Under the pieces are notes generated by a model. That model was not told where the DNA came from and did no database searches. It worked only from the letters and a program-made list of their open reading frames with translations. 56,000 nt of DNA from Gammaproteobacteria bacterium (lineage in GTDB: Bacteria > Pseudomonadota > Gammaproteobacteria > Pseudomonadales > Azotimanducaceae), in the NCBI GenBank assembly GCA_020832085.1, contig JAFIFJ010000069.1:1-56000 (forward strand). Reading direction: 5' to 3'. The translations under genes were made by a program, and so were the position numbers. The stretch's first letter is position 1; every line of letters starts with the position of its first letter. Shown piece after piece: positions 8,710 to 17,122 of the stretch.

Positions 8710-9885
8710 ATGCCCGGCCGCGCCACCCTGCTGACCCTTGCTGCCCTGGGATTGCTGCTGATGGCCGGCATCGCCTGGCAGACCGGCCTCTTCTCCGCAC
8801 CGTCGGACGCTGTCGAAGGCAGGGGCCTGGACACCGCCTCCAGCCGCCAGAGCGCCAGAGCGGATACCGATGGGCCCAGGAATCATGCCGTCATCCTCAT
8901 GTACCACCGCTTCGGAGAGGATCGGTATCCCGCTACCAGCATCCGGGTCGAGCAGTTCGAGGAGCATCTGGCCTATCTCCAGGACAACGGCTTCACCGTG
9001 CTGCCCCTGACCACCGTGATCGAGAGCTTCGAAACCGGTGAGCCCCTGCCGGCCCGCAGCGTGGCCATCACCGTGGACGACGCCTACCGCTCCGCACTGA
9101 CCGTCGCCCGCCCCATGCTGGCGGCCGCTGACATGCCCTGGACGCTGTTCGTCACCACCGATCAGCCGGACCGCCAGCTCGGCGACTTCATGAGTTGGGA
9201 CGACATCCGCGACCTGGAAGCCGACCCCATGGTGACCATCGGCCATCACTCCGGCGCCCATCACCACATGCCGGATCATGACGCCGCCACCAACCGCCAC
9301 GACATCGCCCGTGCCAACGACCGCTTCGAAGCCGAACTCGGCCACGTTCCGGAACTGTTCGCCTTCCCCTTCGGCGAGTACAGCGATGCCGTGCTGGAGG
9401 TCATTCGCGAATTCGATTTCCGGGCAGCCTTCGGCCAGCACTCCGGCGTCGCTCACTCCCAGGAGGCACGCCTGGAGCTGCCCCGCTTTGCCATGAACGA
9501 GAACTGGGGCCGCATGGATCGCTTCATGGAACGCATCGACACCAAGCCCCTGCCGGTCACCGATATCCGGCCCAGCGACAGTCTGGTGGTGGCCGACAAT
9601 CCTCCCCGGCTCAGCTTCACCCTCACCGACTCCGGTGTTCAGGCCAGCCAGGTGGGCTGCTTTCCTTCCGGCGGCGTCGAAGCCACCATCGAGCGCGACG
9701 GGCGCCGGGTGACCGTGGTACCGCAGACAGCCTTTCAGCCCGGACGGGCGCGGATCAACTGTACCGCCCCCTTTGGTGATGGCAGCTTCCGCTGGTTCGG
9801 CCGCCAATTCGTGGTCCGCGATCCCGGGCCGGATGGCCATGTGCCTCACTCCGACCCCGGTGCGGGCGTACCTGCCAGCCCCTGA
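8710..9885 (+). CDS. Polysaccharide deacetylase (NodB fold), membrane-anchored or secreted
   Basis: 391 residues. An N-terminal hydrophobic segment (residues 6-22) is a signal or anchor. VILMYHRFGED opens the NodB domain. SVAITVDDAY carries the metal and catalytic Asp pair D123/D124, where most members have TFDDG. GHHSGAHHHM (178-187) supplies the two metal His residues. FAFPFGEY is the usual third motif. The C-terminal 100 residues look like a beta-rich add-on. The family removes N- or O-acetyl groups from chitin-like polymers, peptidoglycan or exopolysaccharide. The start is supported by GAGAGGAA upstream of ATG. A perfect hairpin begins two bases after the stop. Confidence 0.86.
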   Translation: MPGRATLLTLAALGLLLMAGIAWQTGLFSAPSDAVEGRGLDTASSRQSARADTDGPRNHAVILMYHRFGEDRYPATSIRVEQFEEHLAYLQDNGFTVLPLTTVIESFETGEPLPARSVAITVDDAYRSALTVARPMLAAADMPWTLFVTTDQPDRQLGDFMSWDDIRDLEADPMVTIGHHSGAHHHMPDHDAATNRHDIARANDRFEAELGHVPELFAFPFGEYSDAVLEVIREFDFRAAFGQHSGVAHSQEARLELPRFAMNENWGRMDRFMERIDTKPLPVTDIRPSDSLVVADNPPRLSFTLTDSGVQASQVGCFPSGGVEATIERDGRRVTVVPQTAFQPGRARINCTAPFGDGSFRWFGRQFVVRDPGPDGHVPHSDPGAGVPASP

Positions 9886-9886
9886 A

Positions 9887-9909
9887 CGGTTGGCGAAATT
9901 CGCCAACCG
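9887..9909. terminator. Perfect stem-loop after the polysaccharide deacetylase gene
   Basis: CGGTTGGCG (9887-9895) is the exact reverse complement of CGCCAACCG (9901-9909), with AAATT between, which can itself partly close. It starts right after the stop codon. The bases after it are not a T-run, so classical intrinsic termination is uncertain. Confidence 0.5.
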
Positions 9910-9940
9910 GTAGCCACCGCGGCGATCATCACGCCAGGCA

Positions 9941-9980
9941 ATCGATATCAACTATATGATTCAATTGAAATAATTACGAT
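9941..9980 (+). promoter_or_regulatory. AT-rich promoter/operator region
   Basis: In GC-rich surroundings this stretch is strongly AT-rich. TATGAT at 9955-9960 is a good -10 candidate, though no clear -35 stands 17 bases upstream. TTCAATTGAA at 9960-9969 is a perfect 10-base palindrome overlapping it, as an operator would. It would drive the gene starting at 10056. Confidence 0.4.
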
Positions 9981-10055
9981 GGCACGACATTCGCAAAAGG
10001 GGTTCCCAACGGAAACCGCAGAGGTTTTCGATCCGGACACAGGGAGGAACCCACC

Positions 10056-10745
10056 ATGGCCCACCTCAGCGCCTGCCACAATGACAGCAGCGGCCAGCCC
10101 ATCGATGCCAGGAGCCGACGCATCCGGCTCATTGCCACGCTCTGTCTGGCCGCCTTTTGCATCCTCGCCAGCGTCGCGGGCCACGCCGCGAGTTCGGTGG
10201 ATCGGGAGCACATCCTCGACGCCCAAGACATCACCACCCTCGATATCCGCAGTGCGGTAGGCACCATGCGCATCCGCGAGAGCGGTGGTGACAGTATTCG
10301 GGTCCGACTTTCGATCCAGGGCAGCCGCAGCGGCCTGCTGCGCCGCCGGGCCGACGTCAGCGACTTGGACCTCGATGTGGACCAGCACGGCTCGCGCATG
10401 GAACTCTCTTTCCAGAAGGAAAACGCCAGCGCCGACTGGGTCATCGATCTGCCCCGCAGCTTCGACCTTTCCCTGCAGCTGGGCGTTGGCGAAGTGCTGG
10501 CGGAGCTCAGCGGAGGCGATGTGGACATCAAGGTGGGCGTCGGCGAGGTGAATCTCACCCTGCCCAAAGCCGACATCAGGAAGATCGAAGCCACCACGGG
10601 CGTCGGCGACGCCCGCATCCGCGGCGGCGACAACGCCCAGGAGAAGCACACTTTCGTGAGCGGGCAGGCCAGCGCCGAAGGTCCAGGGACGTCACGCGTC
10701 GAGGTCAAGCTGGGCGTGGGTGAGATCGACATCCGTCTGCGCTGA
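10056..10745 (+). CDS. Exported beta-repeat protein of DUF4097 type
   Basis: 229 residues. A long charged N-terminus precedes a hydrophobic export signal (about residues 24-45, ending GHA). The rest is predicted beta-strand, with the spaced motif Gly-Val-Gly-Glu/Asp at residues 143, 161, 182 and 220, each followed by alternating hydrophobic residues (VNLTLP, IDIRLR). This resembles the right-handed repeat of DUF4097 proteins, whose role is unknown. AGGGAGGA before the ATG supports the start. Its own AT-rich promoter region lies upstream. It ends 74 bases before the ydbH-like gene and could be co-transcribed with it. Confidence 0.72.
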   Translation: MAHLSACHNDSSGQPIDARSRRIRLIATLCLAAFCILASVAGHAASSVDREHILDAQDITTLDIRSAVGTMRIRESGGDSIRVRLSIQGSRSGLLRRRADVSDLDLDVDQHGSRMELSFQKENASADWVIDLPRSFDLSLQLGVGEVLAELSGGDVDIKVGVGEVNLTLPKADIRKIEATTGVGDARIRGGDNAQEKHTFVSGQASAEGPGTSRVEVKLGVGEIDIRLR

Positions 10746-10819
10746 GGGCTTCAGCCCCGGTACAACTCTGACCGCTACCATGCTCTGATCTGCGGGAGGT
10801 CAGTCGGAGGCCAGGGGAT

Positions 10820-13309
10820 TTGCGCATCACACGCCTGCTTTCGGCTGCGGCCGGGATCATCCTGCTGCTGCTCGTGGGACTGCCCGTGGCGCTGTGGGTG
10901 GGGTTTCCCGCCCTCGCGCCGGTGCTGGCCGCCCCGGTCCTCAACGCCCGCGGCATCGCCCTCATCCAGCTTCAGACCACGCGTCCCGGCCGGCACGGCA
11001 TCACGGTCAGGACGCTGGAACTGACCCAGGCCGCAAACGGCCTCAGCCTGCGCGGTGACGACCTCCAGTTGGCCTGGGAGCTGTCGCTGAGCGCACTGCC
11101 AAAGGAGTTCACCAGCGTCCGCATCGGTCGTCTGGACCTTGCCTACGAACCACCGTCAGCGGCGCCGGGAACCGCCATCGAGCCCTCGGCGCTGACCATG
11201 CCCGCGGCGCTGCTCGCAGGCCTGCCCACCCGCAGCCTCGAGATCAAAGCCCTCACGGCCAGCGGCCGGATCGCCGAACAGGCATTCGAAGCCGCAGGCA
11301 CCCTGCGCGCCAGCCCCAGTGATGCCTGTTTCGCAGGCCGTATCGAAGCCGACGCCCTGCCGGCCCCGGTGGCGATTCGTGCGCAACTGCACCCGGACGA
11401 CCGCATTAGCGTCCGGGTGGATACCGCGGCGGAAGACGGCGCCTTCCTGACCGTGGACGGCGCCCTGAGCGCGACGCCCGCCGGTCCCGCATTCGCCGGA
11501 GTCACCAAGCTGGATCTCGATCGCATCCAAAGCTGGCTCGATGCTCCTGATCCCTGGCCCACCGGCATGCTCGACCTGCAGTTGGCCGTTACGCTGGATC
11601 CGACACCGGCCCTGACCCTGAAGCCGGCTTCCCGGGGCCGCATGCAGCTGCGGGACGGGGAATCGGCCGTGACCGTCGCGCTGGAGCTGGCAGAAGCGCT
11701 GGAACTGACCTTCGCCGATGACACGCTGATCTTCAGCACCGGCACGCTCCCGCTGCAGATCGAAGCGCAGCGCGGAGCCTCGAGCATGGTGGGGGATTTC
11801 GTCTTCGCTGGCGTCGAGATGAGCGGGCGATCCGGCGCCGTGGCCCGTGTGCAGGGGACAGGCCTGGCCTCATGGCCGTCCGGCAGCGGAGATTTCGCCA
11901 TCCAGCTGCCCCTGCAGGCCATGACCGCACCGCTGCGGCTGGACATCCCAGCGAATGCCGAACTCGTCGTCGAGAACCTCGCGTACCGGCAAGCGACCCT
12001 CGCCCATGTCCGGGTCCGGAACACAGCCCCCCTGAAGCTGAGCGCAGACGGCCTGCTGAATGACGCCGAGCTGTCCCTGGTCGTCGACGATCCGGCCCAA
12101 CTGGATCTGGCCGCCCAGCTGCGGGTCAGCCCGGCAGGGGACATCGCAGCCGAGTTCGAAGAGACCTCCCTGCCCCTGGCAGACAACGCCCTGCTGGCCA
12201 TGGTGCTGCCGGCTACCGTGGCGCTACGTTCCGGACGGGTCCATGCGGAGGGACAGATCCTGCGTTCCTCCGCAGGAGTCATCAGCGCAGCCTTGGAGAC
12301 TCGTTGGCAAAATGCAGGCGTGGACCTGACGACAGCACGAATTCGTGGGGCGAGTGGCGCGGCCAGCCTCGACTACCGTGACGGCATGCTCGCCATCGCC
12401 TCCGCCACGGCCACGGTCGAGCGCCTGGAGTGGATCAGCGCCGACGGGCCACAGGCGACCATCCTGCTGCGTGAACTTCAGGGCTCCGGGAGCGGTACGC
12501 TCGGTATCCGCATCGATCCGGAGTTGCAGTCCGGGTTCGAGCTGGGTCAGGTCGCCATGAGCACAGCGCTGAGCGCCCAGCGCATAGCCCGCGGTGACAT
12601 CGCCGCAGAGGCGGTCGAGCTCGACGCACGCATCAGCGGCAAACCCCTGCTGCCGAACATCGCCGGGCAGCTGCGAATGGCGTCTGCCGCAGTGGGAGTC
12701 CCGGTGCAGGATGTGATCTGCGAATTCGACACGGATGACTTCGAGGTCTGGCAGCTCAAGGACTGCAGCGCCGCCGCTCTCGGCGGTGCAGTGCATCTGC
12801 CCCGGGGTGATTTCGACCTCGCCACAGGTTCTGGCTATCTGCCGCTGGCCGTGACCGGCGTTCACCTCAGCGCCGTTCTGGGCCTGATGCAGGATCCGGC
12901 ACTGGACGGCAGCGGCATTCTCGACGGCAGCCTGCCCCTGCGCTTAAAGGCCATGAATCCCATGGTCGAGCAGGGCTGGCTCGCGGTCCGGCCCCCCGGG
13001 GGCGTCCTGTCCTACGTCGCTGCGGCCCATGTGCTCGCCGGCATCGAGCAGCCGGCTTTACGCCTCACCATGCGCGCCGTGCGCGATCTGCGCTATCAGC
13101 GCCTGGAGAGCCGGGTGGACTACACGGAGGACGGCATTTTGACCCTGGCGGTGAACCTGCTCGGCTCCAACCCGGAGATCGAAGGCGGGCGGCCGATCCA
13201 GCTCAACCTCAACGTCACCCAGAACCTGCTGACGCTGCTGCAGAGCCTGCGGCTATCTGACAACATCGAGCAGCAGTTGCAGCGACGTATGCAGCGCGTT
13301 CAGCCATGA
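10820..13309 (+). CDS. ydbH: YdbH-family intermembrane phospholipid transport protein
   Basis: 829 residues starting at TTG with GGAGG 9 bases upstream. One N-terminal membrane helix (about 8-35) is followed by a long beta-rich region. The C-terminal end EGGRPIQLNLNVTQNLL is the hallmark of the YdbH family. In E. coli, YdbH is an AsmA-like protein that, with TamB and YhdP, moves phospholipids from inner to outer membrane. The identity is strengthened by the two following genes, which are YnbE- and YdbL-like, as in E. coli. No ATG fits the start better. Confidence 0.87.
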   Translation: MRITRLLSAAAGIILLLLVGLPVALWVGFPALAPVLAAPVLNARGIALIQLQTTRPGRHGITVRTLELTQAANGLSLRGDDLQLAWELSLSALPKEFTSVRIGRLDLAYEPPSAAPGTAIEPSALTMPAALLAGLPTRSLEIKALTASGRIAEQAFEAAGTLRASPSDACFAGRIEADALPAPVAIRAQLHPDDRISVRVDTAAEDGAFLTVDGALSATPAGPAFAGVTKLDLDRIQSWLDAPDPWPTGMLDLQLAVTLDPTPALTLKPASRGRMQLRDGESAVTVALELAEALELTFADDTLIFSTGTLPLQIEAQRGASSMVGDFVFAGVEMSGRSGAVARVQGTGLASWPSGSGDFAIQLPLQAMTAPLRLDIPANAELVVENLAYRQATLAHVRVRNTAPLKLSADGLLNDAELSLVVDDPAQLDLAAQLRVSPAGDIAAEFEETSLPLADNALLAMVLPATVALRSGRVHAEGQILRSSAGVISAALETRWQNAGVDLTTARIRGASGAASLDYRDGMLAIASATATVERLEWISADGPQATILLRELQGSGSGTLGIRIDPELQSGFELGQVAMSTALSAQRIARGDIAAEAVELDARISGKPLLPNIAGQLRMASAAVGVPVQDVICEFDTDDFEVWQLKDCSAAALGGAVHLPRGDFDLATGSGYLPLAVTGVHLSAVLGLMQDPALDGSGILDGSLPLRLKAMNPMVEQGWLAVRPPGGVLSYVAAAHVLAGIEQPALRLTMRAVRDLRYQRLESRVDYTEDGILTLAVNLLGSNPEIEGGRPIQLNLNVTQNLLTLLQSLRLSDNIEQQLQRRMQRVQP

Positions 13310-13362
13310 TTCACGGCACAGGGAACACAGTGCAGACACGTTGACTAGGGACGCTGATCATC

Positions 13363-13563
13363 ATGCACCCAAACCATATTCCACTGCTCCGTCCAGCCGG
13401 CCTGCTCGCCGCCGCGCTGCTCGTCGCCGCCTGCACGCCCACGGTCAGGGTGGCCGCGGATGATCCCATCACCATCAACCTGAACGTCAACATCCAGCAC
13501 GACATTCGAGTCCGGGTCGAGCGCGAACTCGACGACCTGTTCAGCGAAAGCGGAGTGTTCTGA
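13363..13563 (+). CDS. ynbE: YnbE-family outer-membrane lipoprotein
   Basis: 66 residues. A lipoprotein signal ends LLVAAC, placing the lipidated Cys in CTPTVRV. The mature part is short and carries PITINLNVNIQHDI, matching the INLNV strand typical of YnbE. In E. coli, YnbE sits in the outer membrane and extends the beta structure of YdbH to make a bridge across the periplasm. The matching NLNV strands at the YdbH C-terminus and here agree with that model. It is followed after one base by the ydbL-like gene. Confidence 0.86.
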   Translation: MHPNHIPLLRPAGLLAAALLVAACTPTVRVAADDPITINLNVNIQHDIRVRVERELDDLFSESGVF

Positions 13564-13564
13564 C

Positions 13565-13894
13565 ATGCGCATGAGTGCCCTGTTCGCATTGCTGCTGTTG
13601 TGCATTGCCGCCCTGCCTGCCTGGGCCATGTCCCTGGAACAGGCCAAGAATCAGGGTCTGGTCGGAGAACAGGCCAGCGGTTATCTGGGGATCGTGTCCC
13701 CGCCCGGTTCCCGCGAAGTCCGCGACTTAGTGGAGAACGTCAACTTGCGCCGCAAGGACGAGTACGAACGCATTGCCGCTCGCAACGGCATCGCCATCAC
13801 CCAGGTGGAGCAACTCGCCGGCAAGCGCGCCATCGAGCGCAGCCCCCGGGGCCATTTCGTGCGCCTGCCCAATGGCAGCTGGCAGCAGCTGTAG
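13565..13894 (+). CDS. ydbL: YdbL-family periplasmic protein (DUF1318)
   Basis: 109 residues with a Sec signal (MRMSALFALLLLCIAALPAWA) and the DUF1318 core: LEQAKNQGLVGEQASGYLG, then RDLVENVNLRRKDEYERIA and the end LPNGSWQ. It starts 2 bases after the ynbE stop, so translation is probably coupled. In E. coli, YdbL modulates the YdbH-YnbE bridge. It converges with the EF-hand/beta-lactamase-fold gene, 37 bases away. Confidence 0.86.
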   Translation: MRMSALFALLLLCIAALPAWAMSLEQAKNQGLVGEQASGYLGIVSPPGSREVRDLVENVNLRRKDEYERIAARNGIAITQVEQLAGKRAIERSPRGHFVRLPNGSWQQL

Positions 13895-13931
13895 GCGACG
13901 GTGCCTGGTCAGCCTTCGGGTCAGCCCGTCC

Positions 13932-15185
13932 TCAACGGCGCCCGAAGTGCGTCTGCTCTGCCAGTTCGCGGGTGGCGAACAGCCAGTCGCGAATTCTTGG
14001 CAGGCTGTCCACGGTGAGGATGACGCCGGCCAGACGACGATCGCGATCCAGCCAGGGCAGCGCGCCGTAGGCTCCGGGAGCCGAGAGCCGGCGGCATTGC
14101 CCGACTTCATCCCGAAGTTCGCACCAGGCTCCGGCCGCATGGCCCCATGCGGGATCCGCCCAATGGGGACGGTCCACCCGGGGTAATGCTCCCACCCGCT
14201 CGCGTTCCAGCTGCGCGATGGTGCGGCGGTCGATGATACCGACGCCGTCATAGCGACCCTGCTGCTGCAGCATGGCAAGGAATCGCCCGTAGTCCTTAAG
14301 GCCCATGTGCAGCCCGAACCCGGGGCTGAGAAAGCCCTGCGCCGAGGGACCGGTCACCGGATGCCCGAGGCTGGCGCTGTCCAGGGACAGGGGCCAACCC
14401 AGGCACTCGACGAACAGCCGGCGCCAGGATCGTTCCATGCGCGCCTCGATCAGCCCCGCAAGCACCTGCAGCCCGGCACCGCCAAAGCGCAGCTCACGGT
14501 CCGGCGGCAGCGCCGGATAGCGCGCCATCAGGGCCCTGGCTGCGGTCTCGAGCCCGGTCTCCGGCGGGAAGGTGGTACCCGACACTGCCGGAGCGCCCGC
14601 CACATGGGCGAGAATGCCGCCGGCAGTCATGCTGCCCCAGCCCTGCCCCAGTCTCCCATCGAGGCGGCCCAGCGGGGCATCGAGATCGACTTCACCCCGC
14701 TCCGCCAGGCAGCCGACCATGACCGCCGCCGGCCACATGCCGGCACTGTCCAGAGGCAAGGGCGCGCGGGGATCGAATTCACCGGCGTGGTGCTCGAACA
14801 GCACCTCGCCGTCACGGACGAGGATCATCCCGACACTGCTCACATGACCTGCCGCCACGGCCTCGTCCAGCCAGCGCCGCAGGGCCCCTTCGTCGCGGTG
14901 CTCCGGGAAGGCTGGGACCGGAACCGCGCGGCTGCGGCCCGCCAGCCAGTTCCCGAGGATGTACCGGCGCAGCTCCCGACCGTCGAGATCTCCGGAACCA
15001 TCGCGATCGATGCGGTCGAAGTCCAGGCGCAGCAACGGGCCAGCCTGTTCCCGACTGAGGGCTCCGCTGCCGTCATGGTCCTGGGGCGCCACAGCGGCAG
15101 GCAGACGTGGGTCCAGCCACCAGAGCAGCAGCAGTAGCGCCGCGAGGATCAGTCCGGCAACTCCGATGATGGCGAAGCGCATCAC
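13932..15185 (-). CDS. EF-hand protein with a catalytically dead beta-lactamase/serine hydrolase fold
   Basis: 417 residues. A membrane anchor or signal (5-24) is followed by two calcium-binding loops: residues 36-47 (D36, D38, S40, with Gln at the last position) and 60-71 (D60, D62, S64, D66, E71; canonical). From about 100 on, the layout is that of class C beta-lactamase-like esterases (VRDGEVLFEHHAG, then AERGEVDLDAPLG, then ILAHVAGAP). The catalytic SxxK is SAGM (S147, M150) and the YxN is FGG (234-236), so the Lys, Tyr and Asn are all lost. A binding, sensing or scaffold role is more likely than hydrolysis. Similar anchored members with intact residues are common. Confidence 0.75.
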   Translation of the reverse strand: MMRFAIIGVAGLILAALLLLLWWLDPRLPAAVAPQDHDGSGALSREQAGPLLRLDFDRIDRDGSGDLDGRELRRYILGNWLAGRSRAVPVPAFPEHRDEGALRRWLDEAVAAGHVSSVGMILVRDGEVLFEHHAGEFDPRAPLPLDSAGMWPAAVMVGCLAERGEVDLDAPLGRLDGRLGQGWGSMTAGGILAHVAGAPAVSGTTFPPETGLETAARALMARYPALPPDRELRFGGAGLQVLAGLIEARMERSWRRLFVECLGWPLSLDSASLGHPVTGPSAQGFLSPGFGLHMGLKDYGRFLAMLQQQGRYDGVGIIDRRTIAQLERERVGALPRVDRPHWADPAWGHAAGAWCELRDEVGQCRRLSAPGAYGALPWLDRDRRLAGVILTVDSLPRIRDWLFATRELAEQTHFGRR

Positions 15186-15251
15186 GGCCCATGCGCTCCC
15201 GCCCCGCGGGATGCAGTGCTACCGTTTACAGCCGATGCCCACGGAGTCCAC

Positions 15252-16190
15252 ATGCCGAAGTCACTCCTCGCGATGCTGCTGTCACTGCTACTCGCCGCCT
15301 GTGCGGGTCCACGGGTCCTGCCTGACCTGCCCTCCGAGGGCGTGGAGCTCTCCGAGACCCCTTTCCATCCTCAGGAGCGCTACCAATGCGGCCCGGCCGC
15401 TCTCGCCACGGTACTGCAGGCGGCCGGCGTCGACACCTCTCCAGATGCCCTGGTCGATCAGGTCTGGCTGCCCGATCGCCAGGGCAGTCTGCAGCTGGAA
15501 CTGGTGGCGGCCACCCGTCGCCATGACCGGGTGGCCTACGTCATGGAGCCGCAGTTCCCGGCCCTGCTGGCAGAACTCCAGGCTGGCCGGCCGGTGCTGG
15601 TGATGCAGAATCTGGGCACGAGCTGGTATCCGGTCTGGCATTTTGCCGTGGTCATCGGCTTCGAACCCGACTCCGATCGCATCCTCCTGCGTTCCGCCAC
15701 CACCCGGCGGCTGGCCATGCCGCTGCGCAGCTTCCTGCGCAGCTGGGAGCTGGCTGAATCCTGGGCCATGGTGGCACTGCTGCCCGGGCAGCTGCCAGCA
15801 GCAGCTGACCGGAGTCGCTATCTGAGGGCGCTGGCAGACCTGGAAAGAACGGGGCGGCAGCAGGTGGCGGCAGCGGGCTACGCCGCCTGGCTGGCCGCAA
15901 CGCCGGACGACACCCTGGCCCTGTTCGGGCTGGCCAACAGCCAGCTTGCCCTGGATGATGCCGCCGCCGCGGAGGCGACCTACGTGCGTCTGCTGGAGGT
16001 ACGTCCGGGGGACGCCGCTGCCAGCAACAATCTGGCACGCCTGCTGCTGGACCGGGGCTGCGCCCAGGCGGCGCGCCGGACCCTGGAACAGATCCGGGAA
16101 CCGATCCCAGCGGCCATGCAGGAGGCGGTGGAGGCGACCCGATCCTTGGCGGCAGGCAGCGCAGATGCCGCCTGCCGCGCAGGCTCCTAG
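15252..16190 (+). CDS. PA2778-type C39-like cysteine peptidase lipoprotein with TPR region
   Basis: 312 residues. The ATG at 15252 has GGAG upstream. Lipoprotein signal with LLAACAG (Cys17). The papain-like C39 domain shows YQCGPAALATVLQ (catalytic Cys46) and WHFAVVIGF (His130). The C-terminal half (about 190-300) has tetratricopeptide-like helices (ALFGLANSQLALDDAAAAEA, then DAAASNNLARLLLDRG). This matches the PA2778 family, lipoproteins of unknown substrate. Its usual partner, a PA2779-like gene, is next door but on the opposite strand with only 6 bases between the ends. Periplasmic, attached to a membrane by its lipid. Confidence 0.84.
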   Translation: MPKSLLAMLLSLLLAACAGPRVLPDLPSEGVELSETPFHPQERYQCGPAALATVLQAAGVDTSPDALVDQVWLPDRQGSLQLELVAATRRHDRVAYVMEPQFPALLAELQAGRPVLVMQNLGTSWYPVWHFAVVIGFEPDSDRILLRSATTRRLAMPLRSFLRSWELAESWAMVALLPGQLPAAADRSRYLRALADLERTGRQQVAAAGYAAWLAATPDDTLALFGLANSQLALDDAAAAEATYVRLLEVRPGDAAASNNLARLLLDRGCAQAARRTLEQIREPIPAAMQEAVEATRSLAAGSADAACRAGS

Positions 16191-16196
16191 CGGGCG

Positions 16197-16580
16197 TCAG
16201 ATGGCGACGAAAATGTTGGTGATCCCCACCAGTTCCAGCACCAGGATGACCACGAACAGGATGCCGAGCACGGTCAGCACACCGGCCCCGGCAGGAAGCT
16301 CACTCAGCTGACTGTCGAGCTGCGCCAGTTCCGCATCAGTGAGTGCTGCCACTCGCTCGGCGGCCTGCTCCGGATCCACCCCGAGGGCTTCGAACTGGGC
16401 GGCCACGCGCTCCTCGGCCAGGAAGTCCTGCACCCGCGACAGACGCTCGTCGCGCTCCTCGGCAGCAGCATATTCGTCGGTGCGAATCATGCTGGCCTCG
16501 GCCATGGGCATACCCAGGGTCACGAGTTGTACCGACAGCAGCAGGATCAGAGCGGAACGTAGAACCTGACGAATGAGCAT
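16197..16580 (-). CDS. PA2779-family small membrane protein
   Basis: 127 residues. The ATG at 16580 has AAGGAG 7 bases upstream; the TTG two codons earlier is too close to it. An N-terminal hydrophobic signal (about 8-29) is followed by a charged helical middle with VDPEQAAERVAALTDAELAQLD, then a C-terminal membrane helix (about 100-124, LTVLGILFVVILVLELVGI). This is the pattern of PA2779 proteins, found beside PA2778-type peptidases. The function is unknown. The upstream region is the AT-rich island at 16680-16765. Confidence 0.8.
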   Translation of the reverse strand: MLIRQVLRSALILLLSVQLVTLGMPMAEASMIRTDEYAAAEERDERLSRVQDFLAEERVAAQFEALGVDPEQAAERVAALTDAELAQLDSQLSELPAGAGVLTVLGILFVVILVLELVGITNIFVAI

Positions 16581-16679
16581 GGGCAATCTCCTTGAGTAAT
16601 GAGAGGAAGCAACTTTAGCAGGCCCTGGCCCGGTGCACTGTGATTCGCGCCACGGGACAAGCGAGACCCCAACCTCAGA

Positions 16680-16765
16680 ATATGACGATATTTAAGTGAT
16701 TAAAATCATTAGGATACTAGATTAACCTAACCCTATTGATTCAATAAGCATTGCAACCTATTATT
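16680..16765. promoter_or_regulatory. AT-rich divergent promoter island
   Basis: A strongly AT-rich block between the PA2779-like gene (minus) and the small gene at 16808 (plus). It holds inverted repeats TGAT-TAAA-ATCA (16697-16708) and TTAGG (16709-16713) with CCTAA (16726-16730). Several -10-like hexamers are present on both strands, so exact promoters cannot be chosen. The contrast with the GC-rich flanks suggests regulated or divergent transcription. Confidence 0.4.
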
Positions 16766-16807
16766 TCTCATCGAAGCGGGCCCGCACCCGCACTTATGGA
16801 GCCGATG

Positions 16808-17116
16808 ATGGCCAGTCAGCCCGCCCTTTCCGCCACGGTAAGCCCAGCGACGGCGCAGCCGGCAAGACCCTTCCGCGATCCCAACGAGGTCGCTGTGAGA
16901 CGGGCCAGCATCCGCCTGCTGCGGGAAATTCTCGACTTTCAGCGTCGGCTCAACCAGCTGCTCGAGCGTGCCGACCCGGAGCAGACCTATCTGGTGGAGG
17001 CCTGCCGGCGGCAGATCCGCGTCCGTCGCGAATTGCTGCGGGACCTGCCCCAACCCATCGACCGCGACATCCCTGAGCCCTGGCTCGAGGCACTTGGCCA
17101 CGCCTCCAAGGCCTGA
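16808..17116 (+). CDS. Small hypothetical helical protein
   Basis: 102 residues, not recognised. I chose the second of two tandem ATG codons, 6 bases after GGAG; TTG 16751 and ATG 16796 are alternatives further upstream. After a low-complexity Ala/Pro N-terminus (1-25) the protein is a charged helical stretch, LREILDFQRRLNQLLERAD, then RRQIRVRRELLRDLP. This looks like a coiled coil or helical hairpin with no membrane segment. It is followed after 6 bases by the RDD membrane protein gene and is probably co-transcribed with it. Confidence 0.55.
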   Translation: MASQPALSATVSPATAQPARPFRDPNEVAVRRASIRLLREILDFQRRLNQLLERADPEQTYLVEACRRQIRVRRELLRDLPQPIDRDIPEPWLEALGHASKA

Positions 17117-17122
17117 ACCGGG

